From: Pediococcus ethanolidurans | Lineage (GTDB): Bacteria; Bacillota; Bacilli; Lactobacillales; Lactobacillaceae | Length of the DNA: 64,000 nt | Direction: 5' to 3' | Assembly: GCF_001437405.1 (NCBI RefSeq) | Contig: NZ_JQBY01000003.1 | Location: 62,001-126,000 of the forward strand | Shown: positions 34,171-43,666 of the stretch, in pieces | How positions within the stretch are numbered: position 1 is the first letter of the stretch | How the letters are laid out: every line of letters starts with the position of its first letter | Notes under the pieces: generated by a model | What the model was told of the DNA's origin: nothing | What the model saw: the letters and a program-made list of their open reading frames with translations, nothing else | The model's database searches: none | Translations under genes and position numbers: made by a program

Positions 34171-34950
34171 ATGCAAAAGTACCAGGCAATTGTCTTTTTT
34201 GATTTAGATAATACATTATTGAATGAACAACACGGCGTAGATCCAGAAGTACTCACAGCTATTCGAACACTTAAGCATAACCAAGTTTTACCTGTGATTG
34301 CTACTGGTCGTTCGGCAGGTGTGGTGAGTGACATCATGGAATTGACAGAGATTAATTCCATTGTGGCGTTAAATGGTCAGTACGTGGCTTTGAACGGAAA
34401 ACAAGTTTATTCACAGAGTGTGCCGATGCCATTATTAAAACGGTTCATCACATTTTCGGACGAGCATGGCATTGCACTTTCACTTTATGATGCTTACCAT
34501 GAATGGGCAACAGGAGTTAACGCCGCCATGAAAAATGGCTATGAATTTCTGAATATGCCGTTACCACCTGTTGATAAACAACGTTTTGAAAGTAATCCAG
34601 TTTATATGATTTTGGCATTAACTGAAAATTCGAATGATGATGCATTAATTAAGGCTAAATTTCCAGAATTTGATTTTTATCGAAATGCTAAGTTTGCCAT
34701 TGATATTGTGCTAAAGGGTGTCAGTAAACAGACCGGTATTCAACAAGCTCTAAAGACAATTGGACAAACAGATGTCCCAACGTTTGGCTTTGGAGATGGT
34801 CCAAATGATATTTCTTTGATGAATGCTGTCGATCACGGCGTTTCAATGGGTAATGGTGTTCCTGCAACTAAAGCCGCAGCTGAATTTGTTTCAACTGACT
34901 TTCGTAAACATGGCATCATCAATGGTCTAAAGCATTTTGATTTAATTTAA
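34171..34950 (+). CDS. HAD hydrolase, Cof type
   Basis: A 259-aa haloacid-dehalogenase-superfamily phosphatase (Cof/IIB subfamily). Motif I is FFDLDNTLL (nucleophile Asp and general acid Asp), motif II is ATGRS, and motif IV is FGDGPNDISLM. A substrate-capping domain lies between. AGAGGA precedes ATG 34171, which is preferred over an in-frame TTG nine codons earlier. It is closely followed by a UDG-like gene. Confidence 0.92.
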   Translation: MQKYQAIVFFDLDNTLLNEQHGVDPEVLTAIRTLKHNQVLPVIATGRSAGVVSDIMELTEINSIVALNGQYVALNGKQVYSQSVPMPLLKRFITFSDEHGIALSLYDAYHEWATGVNAAMKNGYEFLNMPLPPVDKQRFESNPVYMILALTENSNDDALIKAKFPEFDFYRNAKFAIDIVLKGVSKQTGIQQALKTIGQTDVPTFGFGDGPNDISLMNAVDHGVSMGNGVPATKAAAEFVSTDFRKHGIINGLKHFDLI

Positions 34951-34967
34951 GGTTGGGAGGTAGACAT

Positions 34968-35552
34968 GTGCAAACAGCAGATGAAATATTTAAGGCAATT
35001 GAGGCAGATCCGCAAAACAAACAGTTTACAATGCAGAATGTTCACCCCTTGTACCACATTGAAAAAAATGCGGAAATTTTGATTATTAGTCAGGCACCCA
35101 GTAATAAAGCGCAATCAACAATGGTGTTTTGGAATGATCCAAGTGGAGATCGGCTGCGTTCATGGATGGGATTAAGCAAGGATGAGTTTTATCATTCCGG
35201 TAAAATTGCTGTAATGCCCTTGGATTTCTATTATCCTGGAAAAGGAGCTCATGGTGATTTGCCGCCACGCAAAGGTTTCGCAGAAAAATGGCACGAACCA
35301 TTGTTACAATTGATGCCAAATTTACGTTTGAAACTTTTAATTGGTCAATATGCACAGAAATACTATTTACAAAAACAGCGAAAACGTACACTAACTGATA
35401 CGGTTCGTCATTATCAAGATTACCTGCCCGAATATTTTCCGCTGGTGCATCCGTCGCCATTAAATTATGGCTGGATGCATAAAAATTCTTGGTTTGAAAC
35501 TGAAGTTGTTCCTGCACTTCAGAATAAAATCCATACCATTATGCATGACTAG
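34968..35552 (+). CDS. Uracil-DNA glycosylase family protein
   Basis: A 194-aa protein of the UDG-like superfamily found in Firmicutes. The N-terminal catalytic-loop region ILIISQAPSNKAQ and the C-terminal VHPSPLNYGWMHKNSWF (HPSP, the DNA-intercalation loop) are visible. GGGAGG sits 7 nt before GTG 34968, deciding that start. It lies 17 nt after the HAD gene. Activity on uracil has not been shown for this subgroup as far as I know. Confidence 0.85.
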   Translation: MQTADEIFKAIEADPQNKQFTMQNVHPLYHIEKNAEILIISQAPSNKAQSTMVFWNDPSGDRLRSWMGLSKDEFYHSGKIAVMPLDFYYPGKGAHGDLPPRKGFAEKWHEPLLQLMPNLRLKLLIGQYAQKYYLQKQRKRTLTDTVRHYQDYLPEYFPLVHPSPLNYGWMHKNSWFETEVVPALQNKIHTIMHD

Positions 35553-35673
35553 GGGATTTCTGAACTTAAATTAAGTTAAAAGCTGTCTTGAAATTTACCT
35601 GATTGATTTTATAATGTAAGTAATCGCTTTAATTTAAAATGTTCAACGTTGTAAACTGAGGGATAGTGAATTT

Positions 35674-37500
35674 ATGTATACATATATGAATTTAGAGACT
35701 GTGGGTCCCTGGATTGCCCAGCTAATAGTGGCGGTCTTTTTTATTGTCGGCTTTATTGATATCTATATGGCAATTTGGCACACAGCATTTAGAAATATAC
35801 ATAGTAGTCAGGCTAAACGAGTCACTTATCGCGTTTTATTAATTGTGCTCAGTGTGGGGGTCAGTTCTGTTCTTCATTTTGCAGGCTACAATAGTGGTAA
35901 TAATGCCATGATGTACCACAATATTGGTCTGTTTATTTTGGTGTTCTCTTTGCTGGATGAGGACATTAATTTTGGCGAATATTTCATTCGTAGTGCGGCC
36001 ATCGTGATCGTTTGGACCATGCATCATGTTAGCGGACTAACCTCATGGAAATTTCTTATTTCGATGGCAATTCTGTTAGTGATGCTTGTGATTATTCGTC
36101 GTTACCGCAATGAAATAAGTCTAAATTTGGAAGCTAACATTGTAACGTTTGCCATTTTGGATTTGGACTTTTGGCTAACGTTACCTTTGCATTCGGCTGG
36201 GATAGCAGTGAGCGGGGTTGTTGATGGTGAGGCAATTTTAATGTTTTTGCTGATGACTATCTTTACTTGGCGGCAATATCACATTACGGTGCGCAATAAC
36301 CATATTTCACACATTGCGAACTATGATACGATGACGGACACCAAAAATTATACGGCTTATCAGAGCGACATTTTTAATCTTGTCGGCATTGCGCGCACAA
36401 ACCAACAACCACTGACTTTAGCTGTTTTTGATATTGATCGTTTCAAACAAGTGAATGATCAATATGGTCATTTGGCTGGGAACATCATTTTGACTGGAAT
36501 TTCAACAATTATTCAACGAATACTGGAACAATATAGTCACGAGTATCAACTCTATCGTACGGGTGGAGAAGAATTCGCAATTATTTTTCCTAATAGTACA
36601 AAAAATGAGATTATTCCCGTTTTAATTCATTGTTGGCGGGCTGTAAGAGAACAGAAATTTGATTATAATACTGAGATGCTTAATGTCACGATTTCAATGG
36701 GAATGTCCAGTTTACGGTTTACGGATGAATCCGTGGATGAATTATATAAACGGGCAGATGATTCTTTATATGATAGCAAAGGCCATGGGCGTGACACGAT
36801 TACGGTGGATGGCAAAGAGCAGAATTTAACAGATGATGCTGATAACTTAACGTATGCTTATTTTGTTCAGAGCATTTATGATACTAAAAGTGGAACAAGT
36901 CACGTTGCCAATGAGCTGACCCTACATTGTTATGATCATCGAGAACATGCATGGATTGATCCGCCCCGTGGAGATTTAAACATTGATAAAAAAATAAAAC
37001 TTATTCAAGATGCGTTGATCAATAGTGCTTGTAAAAATATTGTTATTTCATTATCAACAGCTGAATTTTTGAATCTTAAGGTGACCAGAAAAGTAATTGA
37101 TTTTCGTAAGAGTGTGGATGGGCCTGACAAATTATTTGTGGAACTGGATCGTCTGCCCACGGTGGAGTCGCTTAAACAAATGATGGTTCTTTATCATCAG
37201 GGGGATATAAAAGTTATGCTGAGCCATGTTGGAAATAACCGCCATTTTGAACAAGTTAGTCCAGGACTAGAACTAATTGATGGCATTAAACTAACAATGC
37301 AATCCTTACGTGATCGAAGTTCAGAATCCTTGAAAGATAACATCCAGTTTTGGGGACGAATTGCTAATAAGTGGCATATTGATTTTGTTTTGGATGGTGT
37401 TTTGAATGAACAGGAGGCTAAGTGGGTACCGACACAAAACTACATTACTTATGTAGAAGGCGACTTCTTTGATCATTCACGGTTGCCAATTAGTGCCTAA
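35674..37500 (+). CDS. Membrane GGDEF protein with degenerate EAL domain
   Basis: A 608-aa protein. About seven transmembrane helices (residues 10-215) are followed by a GGDEF domain (about 225-385) with an intact GGEEF signature at residues 297-301 and a conserved DIDRFKQVNDQYGHLAGN, so diguanylate cyclase activity is possible. No RxxD inhibitory site is seen upstream of GGEEF. The remaining part (about 400-600) has the outline of an EAL domain (FVQSIYDTKSG), but the EAL signature and catalytic acidic residues are lost, so it likely only binds or regulates. No other c-di-GMP gene is in the window. Confidence 0.87.
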   Translation: MYTYMNLETVGPWIAQLIVAVFFIVGFIDIYMAIWHTAFRNIHSSQAKRVTYRVLLIVLSVGVSSVLHFAGYNSGNNAMMYHNIGLFILVFSLLDEDINFGEYFIRSAAIVIVWTMHHVSGLTSWKFLISMAILLVMLVIIRRYRNEISLNLEANIVTFAILDLDFWLTLPLHSAGIAVSGVVDGEAILMFLLMTIFTWRQYHITVRNNHISHIANYDTMTDTKNYTAYQSDIFNLVGIARTNQQPLTLAVFDIDRFKQVNDQYGHLAGNIILTGISTIIQRILEQYSHEYQLYRTGGEEFAIIFPNSTKNEIIPVLIHCWRAVREQKFDYNTEMLNVTISMGMSSLRFTDESVDELYKRADDSLYDSKGHGRDTITVDGKEQNLTDDADNLTYAYFVQSIYDTKSGTSHVANELTLHCYDHREHAWIDPPRGDLNIDKKIKLIQDALINSACKNIVISLSTAEFLNLKVTRKVIDFRKSVDGPDKLFVELDRLPTVESLKQMMVLYHQGDIKVMLSHVGNNRHFEQVSPGLELIDGIKLTMQSLRDRSSESLKDNIQFWGRIANKWHIDFVLDGVLNEQEAKWVPTQNYITYVEGDFFDHSRLPISA

Positions 37501-37537
37501 AGAAGTTAGTTTGCTGAATGTCATTTTTAAAATTTAG

Positions 37538-37578
37538 AATCACTTACAAAGCAATTTGCTTTTGTAGGTGATTTTTTT
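37538..37578 (+). terminator. Rho-independent terminator
   Basis: AATCACTTACAAA pairs with TTTGTAGGTGATT around a 10-nt loop and ends in T7. Confidence 0.88.
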
Positions 37579-37583
37579 AATAC

Positions 37584-37633
37584 TTGCATTATATGTCGAA
37601 ACGACTTATGATAGATGAGTCGTTTCGACATAT
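37584..37633 (+). promoter_or_regulatory. Promoter with palindromic PadR operator
   Basis: TTGCAT (37584-37589), a 17-nt spacer and TATGAT (37607-37612) form the promoter of the padR-MFS operon. A perfect 16-bp inverted repeat, ATATGTCGAAACGACT / AGTCGTTTCGACATAT (37591-37606 and 37618-37633), brackets the -10 element. Binding there would block transcription, so autorepression by the PadR protein is likely. Confidence 0.85.
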
Positions 37634-37644
37634 GGAGGCAAATT

Positions 37645-38205
37645 ATGTATGAATTATTAATTTTAGGAATTTTAAGAACTAGAAATATGACTGGTTATAA
37701 ATTAGGCCAGGTCTTGGAAAGCAGTTTAGTTCCACGGCGAGAAATCTCTAATGGAGTTATGTATCCTTTATTAAGCCGGTTAGAAAACCATGGTTATATT
37801 GAATTTATTGAAAAACAAGATGATTTGCGAAAGAAAAAAATGGCTCAAATCACACAAGCTGGTATTGAACGGTTTCAAGAATTGATGATGATGCCGATTC
37901 CAATGGATGCAAAACGCGAATCCGTGTTTCGATTCAAGTTTCGGGGAATGGATGGAGTAGATTCAGAAGCACAATGGCAAATTCTGTTAGATTATGAAAA
38001 TGCTAATCAAACTGATTTGAATATCTATCAAAGTGTTCAGCAACATCTTAAAACTAAGTTACAGGAACCAGATAGCGATCATAATTCATTAACATGGGGC
38101 ATTCGTTCTCTTGAATTAAGCCTTAAAATTTGTCAGACAAAACAAGCGTGGATTGACAAATGTCGGGCACAAATGAAACAGAAAAAGGAAGTAAATGATG
38201 ACTAA
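37645..38205 (+). CDS. PadR family transcriptional regulator
   Basis: A 186-aa regulator with a PadR winged helix (ELLILGILRTRNMTGYKLGQVL ... GVMYPLLSRLENHGYI) and a C-terminal helical dimerisation part of the Vir-like type. GGAGG precedes ATG 37645; an upstream ATG at 37615 lies inside the operator. Its stop overlaps the start of the MFS gene. It probably represses the efflux gene from the palindrome just upstream and is relieved by a drug-like ligand. Confidence 0.92.
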   Translation: MYELLILGILRTRNMTGYKLGQVLESSLVPRREISNGVMYPLLSRLENHGYIEFIEKQDDLRKKKMAQITQAGIERFQELMMMPIPMDAKRESVFRFKFRGMDGVDSEAQWQILLDYENANQTDLNIYQSVQQHLKTKLQEPDSDHNSLTWGIRSLELSLKICQTKQAWIDKCRAQMKQKKEVNDD

Positions 38206-39769
38206 AAAAACAAACACAAAACAATGGATCGCGTTGGCAGCAATGAGTTTAGGGGTCTTCATGGGATTGCTAGATGTAACAGTTGTCAATGTGGCGTTAC
38301 CCACAATGGTTAAGGATTTTCACACCACCTTTACTAATTTGCAATGGGTATTAAATGCTTATACCTTGGTTTATGCGGTAACTTTATTAATTATGTCTAA
38401 GCTGGGTGACATGTATGGACGGAAAAAAATCTTTTTGGGGTCATTGGTACTCTTCGTCCTAGCTTCGGCGGTCAACGGAATGGCATCAAGTTTACTCATC
38501 TTGGATATTGGTCGCGGTGTTCAAGCAATTGGTGGTGCCGGAATGATGTCTTTATCCATGGCATTAGTGGCTTCTAACTTTGACGGCCGTGATCGTGGTT
38601 TAGCATTAGGAATTTTGGGTTCCGTTATTGGTGTGTCATCAGCCTCAGGACCATTAATCGGTGGTTATTTGGTGGAGCATTTTAGTTGGCCCGCAATTTT
38701 TTATGTGAATGTACCTGTGGGAATTATTGCCGTTATTTTGACCGTCATTTATGTTAACGAAACGCCGAGTTATGGTAAAAATCAGAAAATTGATTTGTGG
38801 GGGATGCTTTTATCAGCTGCAGGGTTATTTGCAATTATTTACGGTTTGATTGTTAAGGAAAGCAATCCACATCTATCCTGGATAAATATTGACGTAAGTG
38901 GTTATTTAATTGGTGGCGTACTTATCTTAGTTGGTTTTGTGATTGCAGAAATGCATGTCACAGATCCGATGGTAAATATCAAAATGTTTAAAAAACCACA
39001 CTTTATTGGAACGATCATTGTCGCTTTTGCACTTGGTGCCGGAATTTATTCGTATAATACGTTTTTGACAGCTTTGATGCAAAATTATATTGGTTATTCG
39101 GCCATTCAAACAGGTATTCGACAATTAACGATTAGCTCGTGGTCCTTAATTTTAGGACCAATCGTCGGTATCTTGAGTGCAAGATATTCAAAAAAATGGA
39201 TGATCAGTATTAGTCTATTTCTTGGTGGAATTGGATTCCTAATGATGGCACATGTCATTAGTCCAACGGTAAGTTTTGCCGAACTCTGGCCAGGAATGGT
39301 TTTGATGGGAATTACCAACGGAATGGTCAATCCATTGTTGAATACAACTGGTATGGAAGGTGTGATTCCAAGTGAAATGGGCATGGCTTCTGGTCTGTTA
39401 AATGTTTTTCGTCAACTTGGTACGACGGTTGGTGTGGTTGGATTAGGTTTAATTCAAGATACGCAATATGAAACCTACTTAAACGGACATCTAGGCTCAA
39501 TCAATATGCCGGCAGCCGCATTAACTGGTTTGAAAAAAGCCTTAATTGAAGCTGGACCATTTTCAGGACATGGAATAGCTTTTTCAACCCGTGTGCAACA
39601 AAGTGATTTTGCGCAAGAATTTCAACGAGTGGTTGTTAATGCCTATGATAAGGGAATGAGTGCCGTTGCCCTAACTGCAGCACTTGTTGTAATTATAGGG
39701 GGTATTGGTGCCACACTACTATTGAAGAATCACGTTGAATCAACTGAAATTCCGATCAAAGAAGATTAA
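38195..39769 (+). CDS. MFS drug efflux transporter, DHA2 family (EmrB/QacA)
   Basis: A 524-aa protein with about 14 transmembrane helices. Motif A-like sequence GDMYGRKK follows helix 2, and LDVTVVNVALP in helix 1 is the DHA2 signature (motif D1). RBS AAAGGAAG precedes the tandem ATGs at 38195/38198. It overlaps the padR gene and is evidently cotranscribed. It probably exports a cationic or lipophilic toxicant. Confidence 0.94.
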   Translation: MMTKKTNTKQWIALAAMSLGVFMGLLDVTVVNVALPTMVKDFHTTFTNLQWVLNAYTLVYAVTLLIMSKLGDMYGRKKIFLGSLVLFVLASAVNGMASSLLILDIGRGVQAIGGAGMMSLSMALVASNFDGRDRGLALGILGSVIGVSSASGPLIGGYLVEHFSWPAIFYVNVPVGIIAVILTVIYVNETPSYGKNQKIDLWGMLLSAAGLFAIIYGLIVKESNPHLSWINIDVSGYLIGGVLILVGFVIAEMHVTDPMVNIKMFKKPHFIGTIIVAFALGAGIYSYNTFLTALMQNYIGYSAIQTGIRQLTISSWSLILGPIVGILSARYSKKWMISISLFLGGIGFLMMAHVISPTVSFAELWPGMVLMGITNGMVNPLLNTTGMEGVIPSEMGMASGLLNVFRQLGTTVGVVGLGLIQDTQYETYLNGHLGSINMPAAALTGLKKALIEAGPFSGHGIAFSTRVQQSDFAQEFQRVVVNAYDKGMSAVALTAALVVIIGGIGATLLLKNHVESTEIPIKED

Positions 39770-39917
39770 CCAATTTGAAACAAAATAAGAGTGGCATAAT
39801 GGGTCTGAAATTTGAACGGCCTGTTTAGCCATTTTTTTTAGATAAGTATTATAAGTGGCTGATGTATAATTAAATCAATTAATTAAATGTCTAGTGGATA
39901 AGAAAAGAGGGTTATCA

Positions 39918-40802
39918 ATGGAGCTACGCTTATTACGTTACTTTTGGACCGTAGCTGATCTCGGTAATATTTCTCAAGCAGCTGAACAACTACATATTAC
40001 CCAACCTACATTAAGCAGACAGATTCGTGAATTGGAAACGGAATTAGGGTCACCATTGTTTACCCGCGAAAAAAATCATTTGGAATTAACTGAAGCTGGT
40101 TTATTTTTAAAAAGTCGGGCGAGTGAAATTTTAGATTTAACCCAAGCTACGCAACAAGCATTTGTGGATCGACGCCGACAATTATTTAGCGGTCATATCC
40201 GGATTGGATGTGTTGAAGCTGACAATTCAGACACCATGGCGATGATGCTTGAAGAATTTATTCGTGATTACCCAGAAGTCACTTTTACTGTTTTAACGGG
40301 AACCAGTGATGATATTATTGATCGTCTGGATAAAGGCTTAGTTGATCTGGCTATTTTGTTGGAACCGATTAATACAGATAAATATCATACCTTAACGTTG
40401 CCGCGAACAGAACGTTGGGGACTATTAGTTGCACAGGACTCGTTTTTGGCAACTAAGCAGGCCATTACTCCTGATGATTTGAGTGGAATTCCGCTCATGA
40501 TGGGGGCTCGTTCCGAAATTCATCAATTGCTTTCAAATTGGACGGGTGAACCGAATGACAATTTAAATGTGATTGGCTATTTTAATTTACATTATAATAT
40601 TTTACCGCTAGTAGAACGTCAAATTGCCGCCGCGTTGGTCATCGAAGGCGCAACGATTGATAGCAATATTCGCAAGATTAAATTTGTTCCTCTACAACCA
40701 GAAATGAAAACGAATTGCGTATTGGCATGGCGGAAAAATCGTGTTTTATCGCCAGTAGTTTCCGAATTAGTGAAACGATTTAAGCAAGCATTTGCAAAAT
40801 AA
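39918..40802 (+). CDS. LysR family transcriptional regulator
   Basis: A 294-aa LysR-type regulator: N-terminal winged helix (MELRLLRYFWTVADLGNISQAAEQLHITQPTLSRQI-like region in residues 1-60), then a periplasmic-binding-protein-like effector domain. AGAGGG precedes ATG 39918. It starts a same-strand run of redox and stress genes (pentapeptide protein, flavodoxin, SDR, cupin, carboxymuconolactone decarboxylase, DUF3737, PatB) and is the likely regulator. This set recurs in lactobacilli. Confidence 0.93.
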   Translation: MELRLLRYFWTVADLGNISQAAEQLHITQPTLSRQIRELETELGSPLFTREKNHLELTEAGLFLKSRASEILDLTQATQQAFVDRRRQLFSGHIRIGCVEADNSDTMAMMLEEFIRDYPEVTFTVLTGTSDDIIDRLDKGLVDLAILLEPINTDKYHTLTLPRTERWGLLVAQDSFLATKQAITPDDLSGIPLMMGARSEIHQLLSNWTGEPNDNLNVIGYFNLHYNILPLVERQIAAALVIEGATIDSNIRKIKFVPLQPEMKTNCVLAWRKNRVLSPVVSELVKRFKQAFAK

Positions 40803-40816
40803 GTTGCTAGGAGAAA

Positions 40817-41407
40817 ATGATGATAAAAGATAAAGAACTACATTTTACAGACATTGTTTCCGGTGAAACATTCGAAAATTGTGTGTTTCTGAAAGCTAAT
40901 GACTTAATTCGAATTTCGGAAGTTAGCTTCATAGATTGTACTTTTGAACAAAGTGACTTTACTAGTAGTGAGTGGCTGGATTGCACGTTTAAACGGGTAA
41001 ATTTCGTTAATTGTCATTTTGAAAAAAGCATCGTGTATCGAACTAAGTTTTTGACCTGTAATCTATTAGGAGTTGATTTCTCCACTAATAGTTGGAAAAA
41101 CAATCAAATCACTGATTGTCGGGTTGATTATGCTAATTTTAGCGATTCTAAATTGATTAAATGTGTGGTAAAAGATTCCAGTTTTAAAGAGACTTATTTT
41201 CGCTATGTGGAATTCAAAACGGGATTTACGGCAACTCATTGTAACTTTGATGGTGTAAGTTTTTTAGGATCAAAATTGGCAAAAGTAGATTTATCTACAA
41301 GTGAGTTTGAAACTTTAGAAGTATTTTCAGAAGATTTAGAAGGCATAATTATCAATCAATTTCAGGCCAGTACGTTGATTGGCGTGCTGGGTGTGATTGT
41401 TAAATAG
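40817..41407 (+). CDS. Pentapeptide repeat protein
   Basis: A 196-aa protein built of degenerate A(D/N)LXX-type pentapeptides, for example FIDCTFEQSDFTSSEW and VNFVNCHFEKSIVYRTKF, with Phe/Leu at the central position, as in Qnr/McbG-like right-handed beta helices. Family members of this size mimic DNA and protect gyrase, but this function cannot be read from sequence. It is 14 nt after the LysR gene and ends in a terminator. Confidence 0.85.
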   Translation: MMIKDKELHFTDIVSGETFENCVFLKANDLIRISEVSFIDCTFEQSDFTSSEWLDCTFKRVNFVNCHFEKSIVYRTKFLTCNLLGVDFSTNSWKNNQITDCRVDYANFSDSKLIKCVVKDSSFKETYFRYVEFKTGFTATHCNFDGVSFLGSKLAKVDLSTSEFETLEVFSEDLEGIIINQFQASTLIGVLGVIVK

Positions 41408-41419
41408 CACGAAAAAGTT

Positions 41420-41449
41420 AAGGTTGGAATATTTCCCAACCTTTTTTTG
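41420..41449 (+). terminator. Rho-independent terminator
   Basis: AAGGTTGGAA / TTCCCAACCTT stem followed by T7, after the pentapeptide gene. Confidence 0.88.
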
Positions 41450-41572
41450 CTGTCTATCCATGCCTTCAAAGCATGAATGCCGTTCATTTAAGCATTAGAC
41501 GCAACGTAAGAGGGGATGTAACATAATCTCTGTAATCAAGAGGACATAACTGATGAATGGAGATGGATTGAG

Positions 41573-42124
41573 ATGTCGACTATTGTTTATTTTTCTCATC
41601 AAGGAGAAACTTTGTTAGAAGGTCGGTATCAACAAGTCTCGTTTGGCAATACGGAAGTTGTGGCAAAAACGATTGCGAAGAAGCTCGATTATGATTTGAT
41701 AAAGTTAATTCCAGAAGAGCCATATGCGATAGATTATCAAACGACTCTCGCACGGGCAAAATTAGAATTGCAGGATGATAGTTTACCCGAGATTTCATCA
41801 GTCAAACACAATTTTCAAGCTGATGATGAAATCTTTCTAGGTTACCCTATTTGGTGGGGAACTTTACCGATGGTGATTAAAACTTTTTTGAAGCAGGTAG
41901 ATCTTAGTGGGAAAAAACTATATCCGTTTTGTACACATGAAGGGAGCGGCTTTGGTCGTAGTTTACAAGATCTAGGTAAGTTATTACCAGAAACTGAAAT
42001 TCAAAAAGGCTTGGCAATTCGTGGATCACGCGTGACCTGTGCACAATGCGCGGTTGATAATTGGTTATGTCAGAAGATTCAAACAAATAAATTGGGAGGT
42101 CATGAAAATGGCAATAAAAGATAA
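41573..42124 (+). CDS. Flavodoxin-like protein
   Basis: A 183-aa flavodoxin-fold protein of the type seen in lactic acid bacteria. IVYFSHQGETL at the N-terminus forms the FMN phosphate loop, and EIFLGYPIWWGTLPM contacts the flavin. The C-terminal GSRV...AVDNWL segment is typical. It overlaps the following SDR gene by 17 nt. It probably serves as reductant for enzymes in this cluster. Confidence 0.9.
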   Translation: MSTIVYFSHQGETLLEGRYQQVSFGNTEVVAKTIAKKLDYDLIKLIPEEPYAIDYQTTLARAKLELQDDSLPEISSVKHNFQADDEIFLGYPIWWGTLPMVIKTFLKQVDLSGKKLYPFCTHEGSGFGRSLQDLGKLLPETEIQKGLAIRGSRVTCAQCAVDNWLCQKIQTNKLGGHENGNKR

Positions 42125-42851
42125 GGTAATTGTAATTACAGGAGCTTCAAGTGGTATCGGTGAGGCAACCGCCAAACTAGTAGCCAAAAATGGCGCAAAG
42201 GTAGTGTTAGGTGCGCGTCGTGAAGCACGTTTACAAGAAATTGTGAAAGACATTGAAGCTGATGGTGGTCAAGCCGCATACAGTGTGACGGATGTGCGCA
42301 ATCCGGATGAAGTTCAGGCCTTAGTTGATTTAGCAAAATCAAAGTTTAGTGGTTTAGACGTTATCTTCAATAATGCTGGTATTATGCCTAATTCTCCGAT
42401 TAGTGAACTACGTACTAAGGATTGGAATGACATGGTTGATATCAACCTTAAGGGTGTTTTGAATGGCGTTGCCGCAGTTATGCCAACCTTCACTAGTCAA
42501 AAACATGGACAGATTATCACCACCTCATCTGTAGCTGGAATTAAGAGTTTCACAGGTGCTGGAGTTTATGGTGCAACAAAGTTTGCCGTTCGTAATCTAA
42601 TGGAAGTTCTTCGAATGGAAAGTGCTCAAGAAGGAACCAATATCCGAACGGTTTCACTTTATCCAGCGGCAATCAACACCGAATTATTAGGTTCAATTAC
42701 TGATCAAAAGGTTGCTAACGATATGGGTGAGTTCTACAAACAAGTGGGTATTACACCAGATTCAGTGGCTCGCGTTGTGAACTTTGCGATTGATCAACCT
42801 GAATCAGTGAATGTAAATGAATTTACAATTTACCCGACAAAGCAAGCCTAA
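42108..42851 (+). CDS. Short-chain dehydrogenase/reductase
   Basis: A 247-aa classical SDR. TGASSGIG at residues 12-19 binds NAD(P), NNAGIMPNSP follows near 88, and the catalytic Ser/Tyr/Lys are in TTSSVAG and YGATKFA. GGGAGG fits ATG 42108; another ATG two codons earlier is slightly too close to it. It belongs to the LysR-flavodoxin-cupin cluster. Confidence 0.93.
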   Translation: MAIKDKVIVITGASSGIGEATAKLVAKNGAKVVLGARREARLQEIVKDIEADGGQAAYSVTDVRNPDEVQALVDLAKSKFSGLDVIFNNAGIMPNSPISELRTKDWNDMVDINLKGVLNGVAAVMPTFTSQKHGQIITTSSVAGIKSFTGAGVYGATKFAVRNLMEVLRMESAQEGTNIRTVSLYPAAINTELLGSITDQKVANDMGEFYKQVGITPDSVARVVNFAIDQPESVNVNEFTIYPTKQA

Positions 42852-42922
42852 ATGCTTGCCTTGGAGTAAACTCTAAGGTTTAAGATGTTCGATGGGTACT
42901 ATAATTAAGGAGGAAATTTATA

Positions 42923-43336
42923 ATGGCAAAGAATGAAGAAGCAGTTAAAAATGGTCTTTTCAAAATGGGCGACAAAAATGTGGCTTTTCAACAATTTTTC
43001 CAAGGTCAAAGTTATTTGAATAATTTGGTTGGTGAAAAAGATATTAATGTGGGTGTTGGTAATGTCACCTTTGAACCAGGTTGTCGAAATAACTGGCATA
43101 TTCATCACAATGGTTACCAAATTTTGTTGGTAACTGGCGGTGAAGGCTGGTATCAAGAAGAAGGCAAACCAGCACGCAAATTGCACCCTGGCGATGTGGT
43201 TGTCACACATGATGGCGTTAAACATTGGCATGGGGCTACCAAAGATAGCTGGTTCTCGCATGTAGCCATTACTGCTGGTACACCAGAATGGTTAGAACCA
43301 GTTTCTGACGAAGAATATAACGCATTGGAGGACTAG
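42923..43336 (+). CDS. Cupin domain protein
   Basis: A 137-aa single-domain cupin. The metal ligands are visible as NWHIHHNGYQILLVTGGEGW (motif 1) and HPGDVVVTHDGVKHWHG (motif 2). AGGAGG precedes the ATG. The gene is 2 nt upstream of a carboxymuconolactone decarboxylase-like gene. Such cupin-CMD pairs with an SDR are frequent in lactobacilli, but their substrate is unknown. Confidence 0.92.
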   Translation: MAKNEEAVKNGLFKMGDKNVAFQQFFQGQSYLNNLVGEKDINVGVGNVTFEPGCRNNWHIHHNGYQILLVTGGEGWYQEEGKPARKLHPGDVVVTHDGVKHWHGATKDSWFSHVAITAGTPEWLEPVSDEEYNALED

Positions 43337-43338
43337 AG

Positions 43339-43659
43339 ATGGCTAAAAAACAAACTGCAGGACGTGATAATTTAGGTGATTTTGCACCTAAGTTTGCGGA
43401 ATTAAATGACGATGTTTTATTTGGTGAAGTTTGGTCTCGAGAAGATAAATTATCTGCACGAGATCGTAGTATGATTACGTGTGCAGCATTGATGGGACAA
43501 GGATTGTTTCCACAATTAGAATCACATATGAAACTTGCTAAACAAAATGGCGTCACCAAAGATGAAATGGTGGAACTTATTACGCATCTTGCCTTTTATG
43601 CAGGTTGGCCAAAGGCATGGTCAGCATTTGGATTGGCAAAGAAAATTTATGCCGACTAA
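43339..43659 (+). CDS. Carboxymuconolactone decarboxylase family protein
   Basis: A 106-aa AhpD-like/CMD protein: LSARDRSMITCAALMGQG and the final helix ELITHLAFYAGWPKAWSA are typical. The CxxC of AhpD peroxidases is not present, so the reaction is more likely lyase- or isomerase-like. GGAGG precedes the ATG. It is tightly coupled to the cupin gene upstream and followed by a short terminator. Confidence 0.92.
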   Translation: MAKKQTAGRDNLGDFAPKFAELNDDVLFGEVWSREDKLSARDRSMITCAALMGQGLFPQLESHMKLAKQNGVTKDEMVELITHLAFYAGWPKAWSAFGLAKKIYAD

Positions 43660-43666
43660 ATTAATG

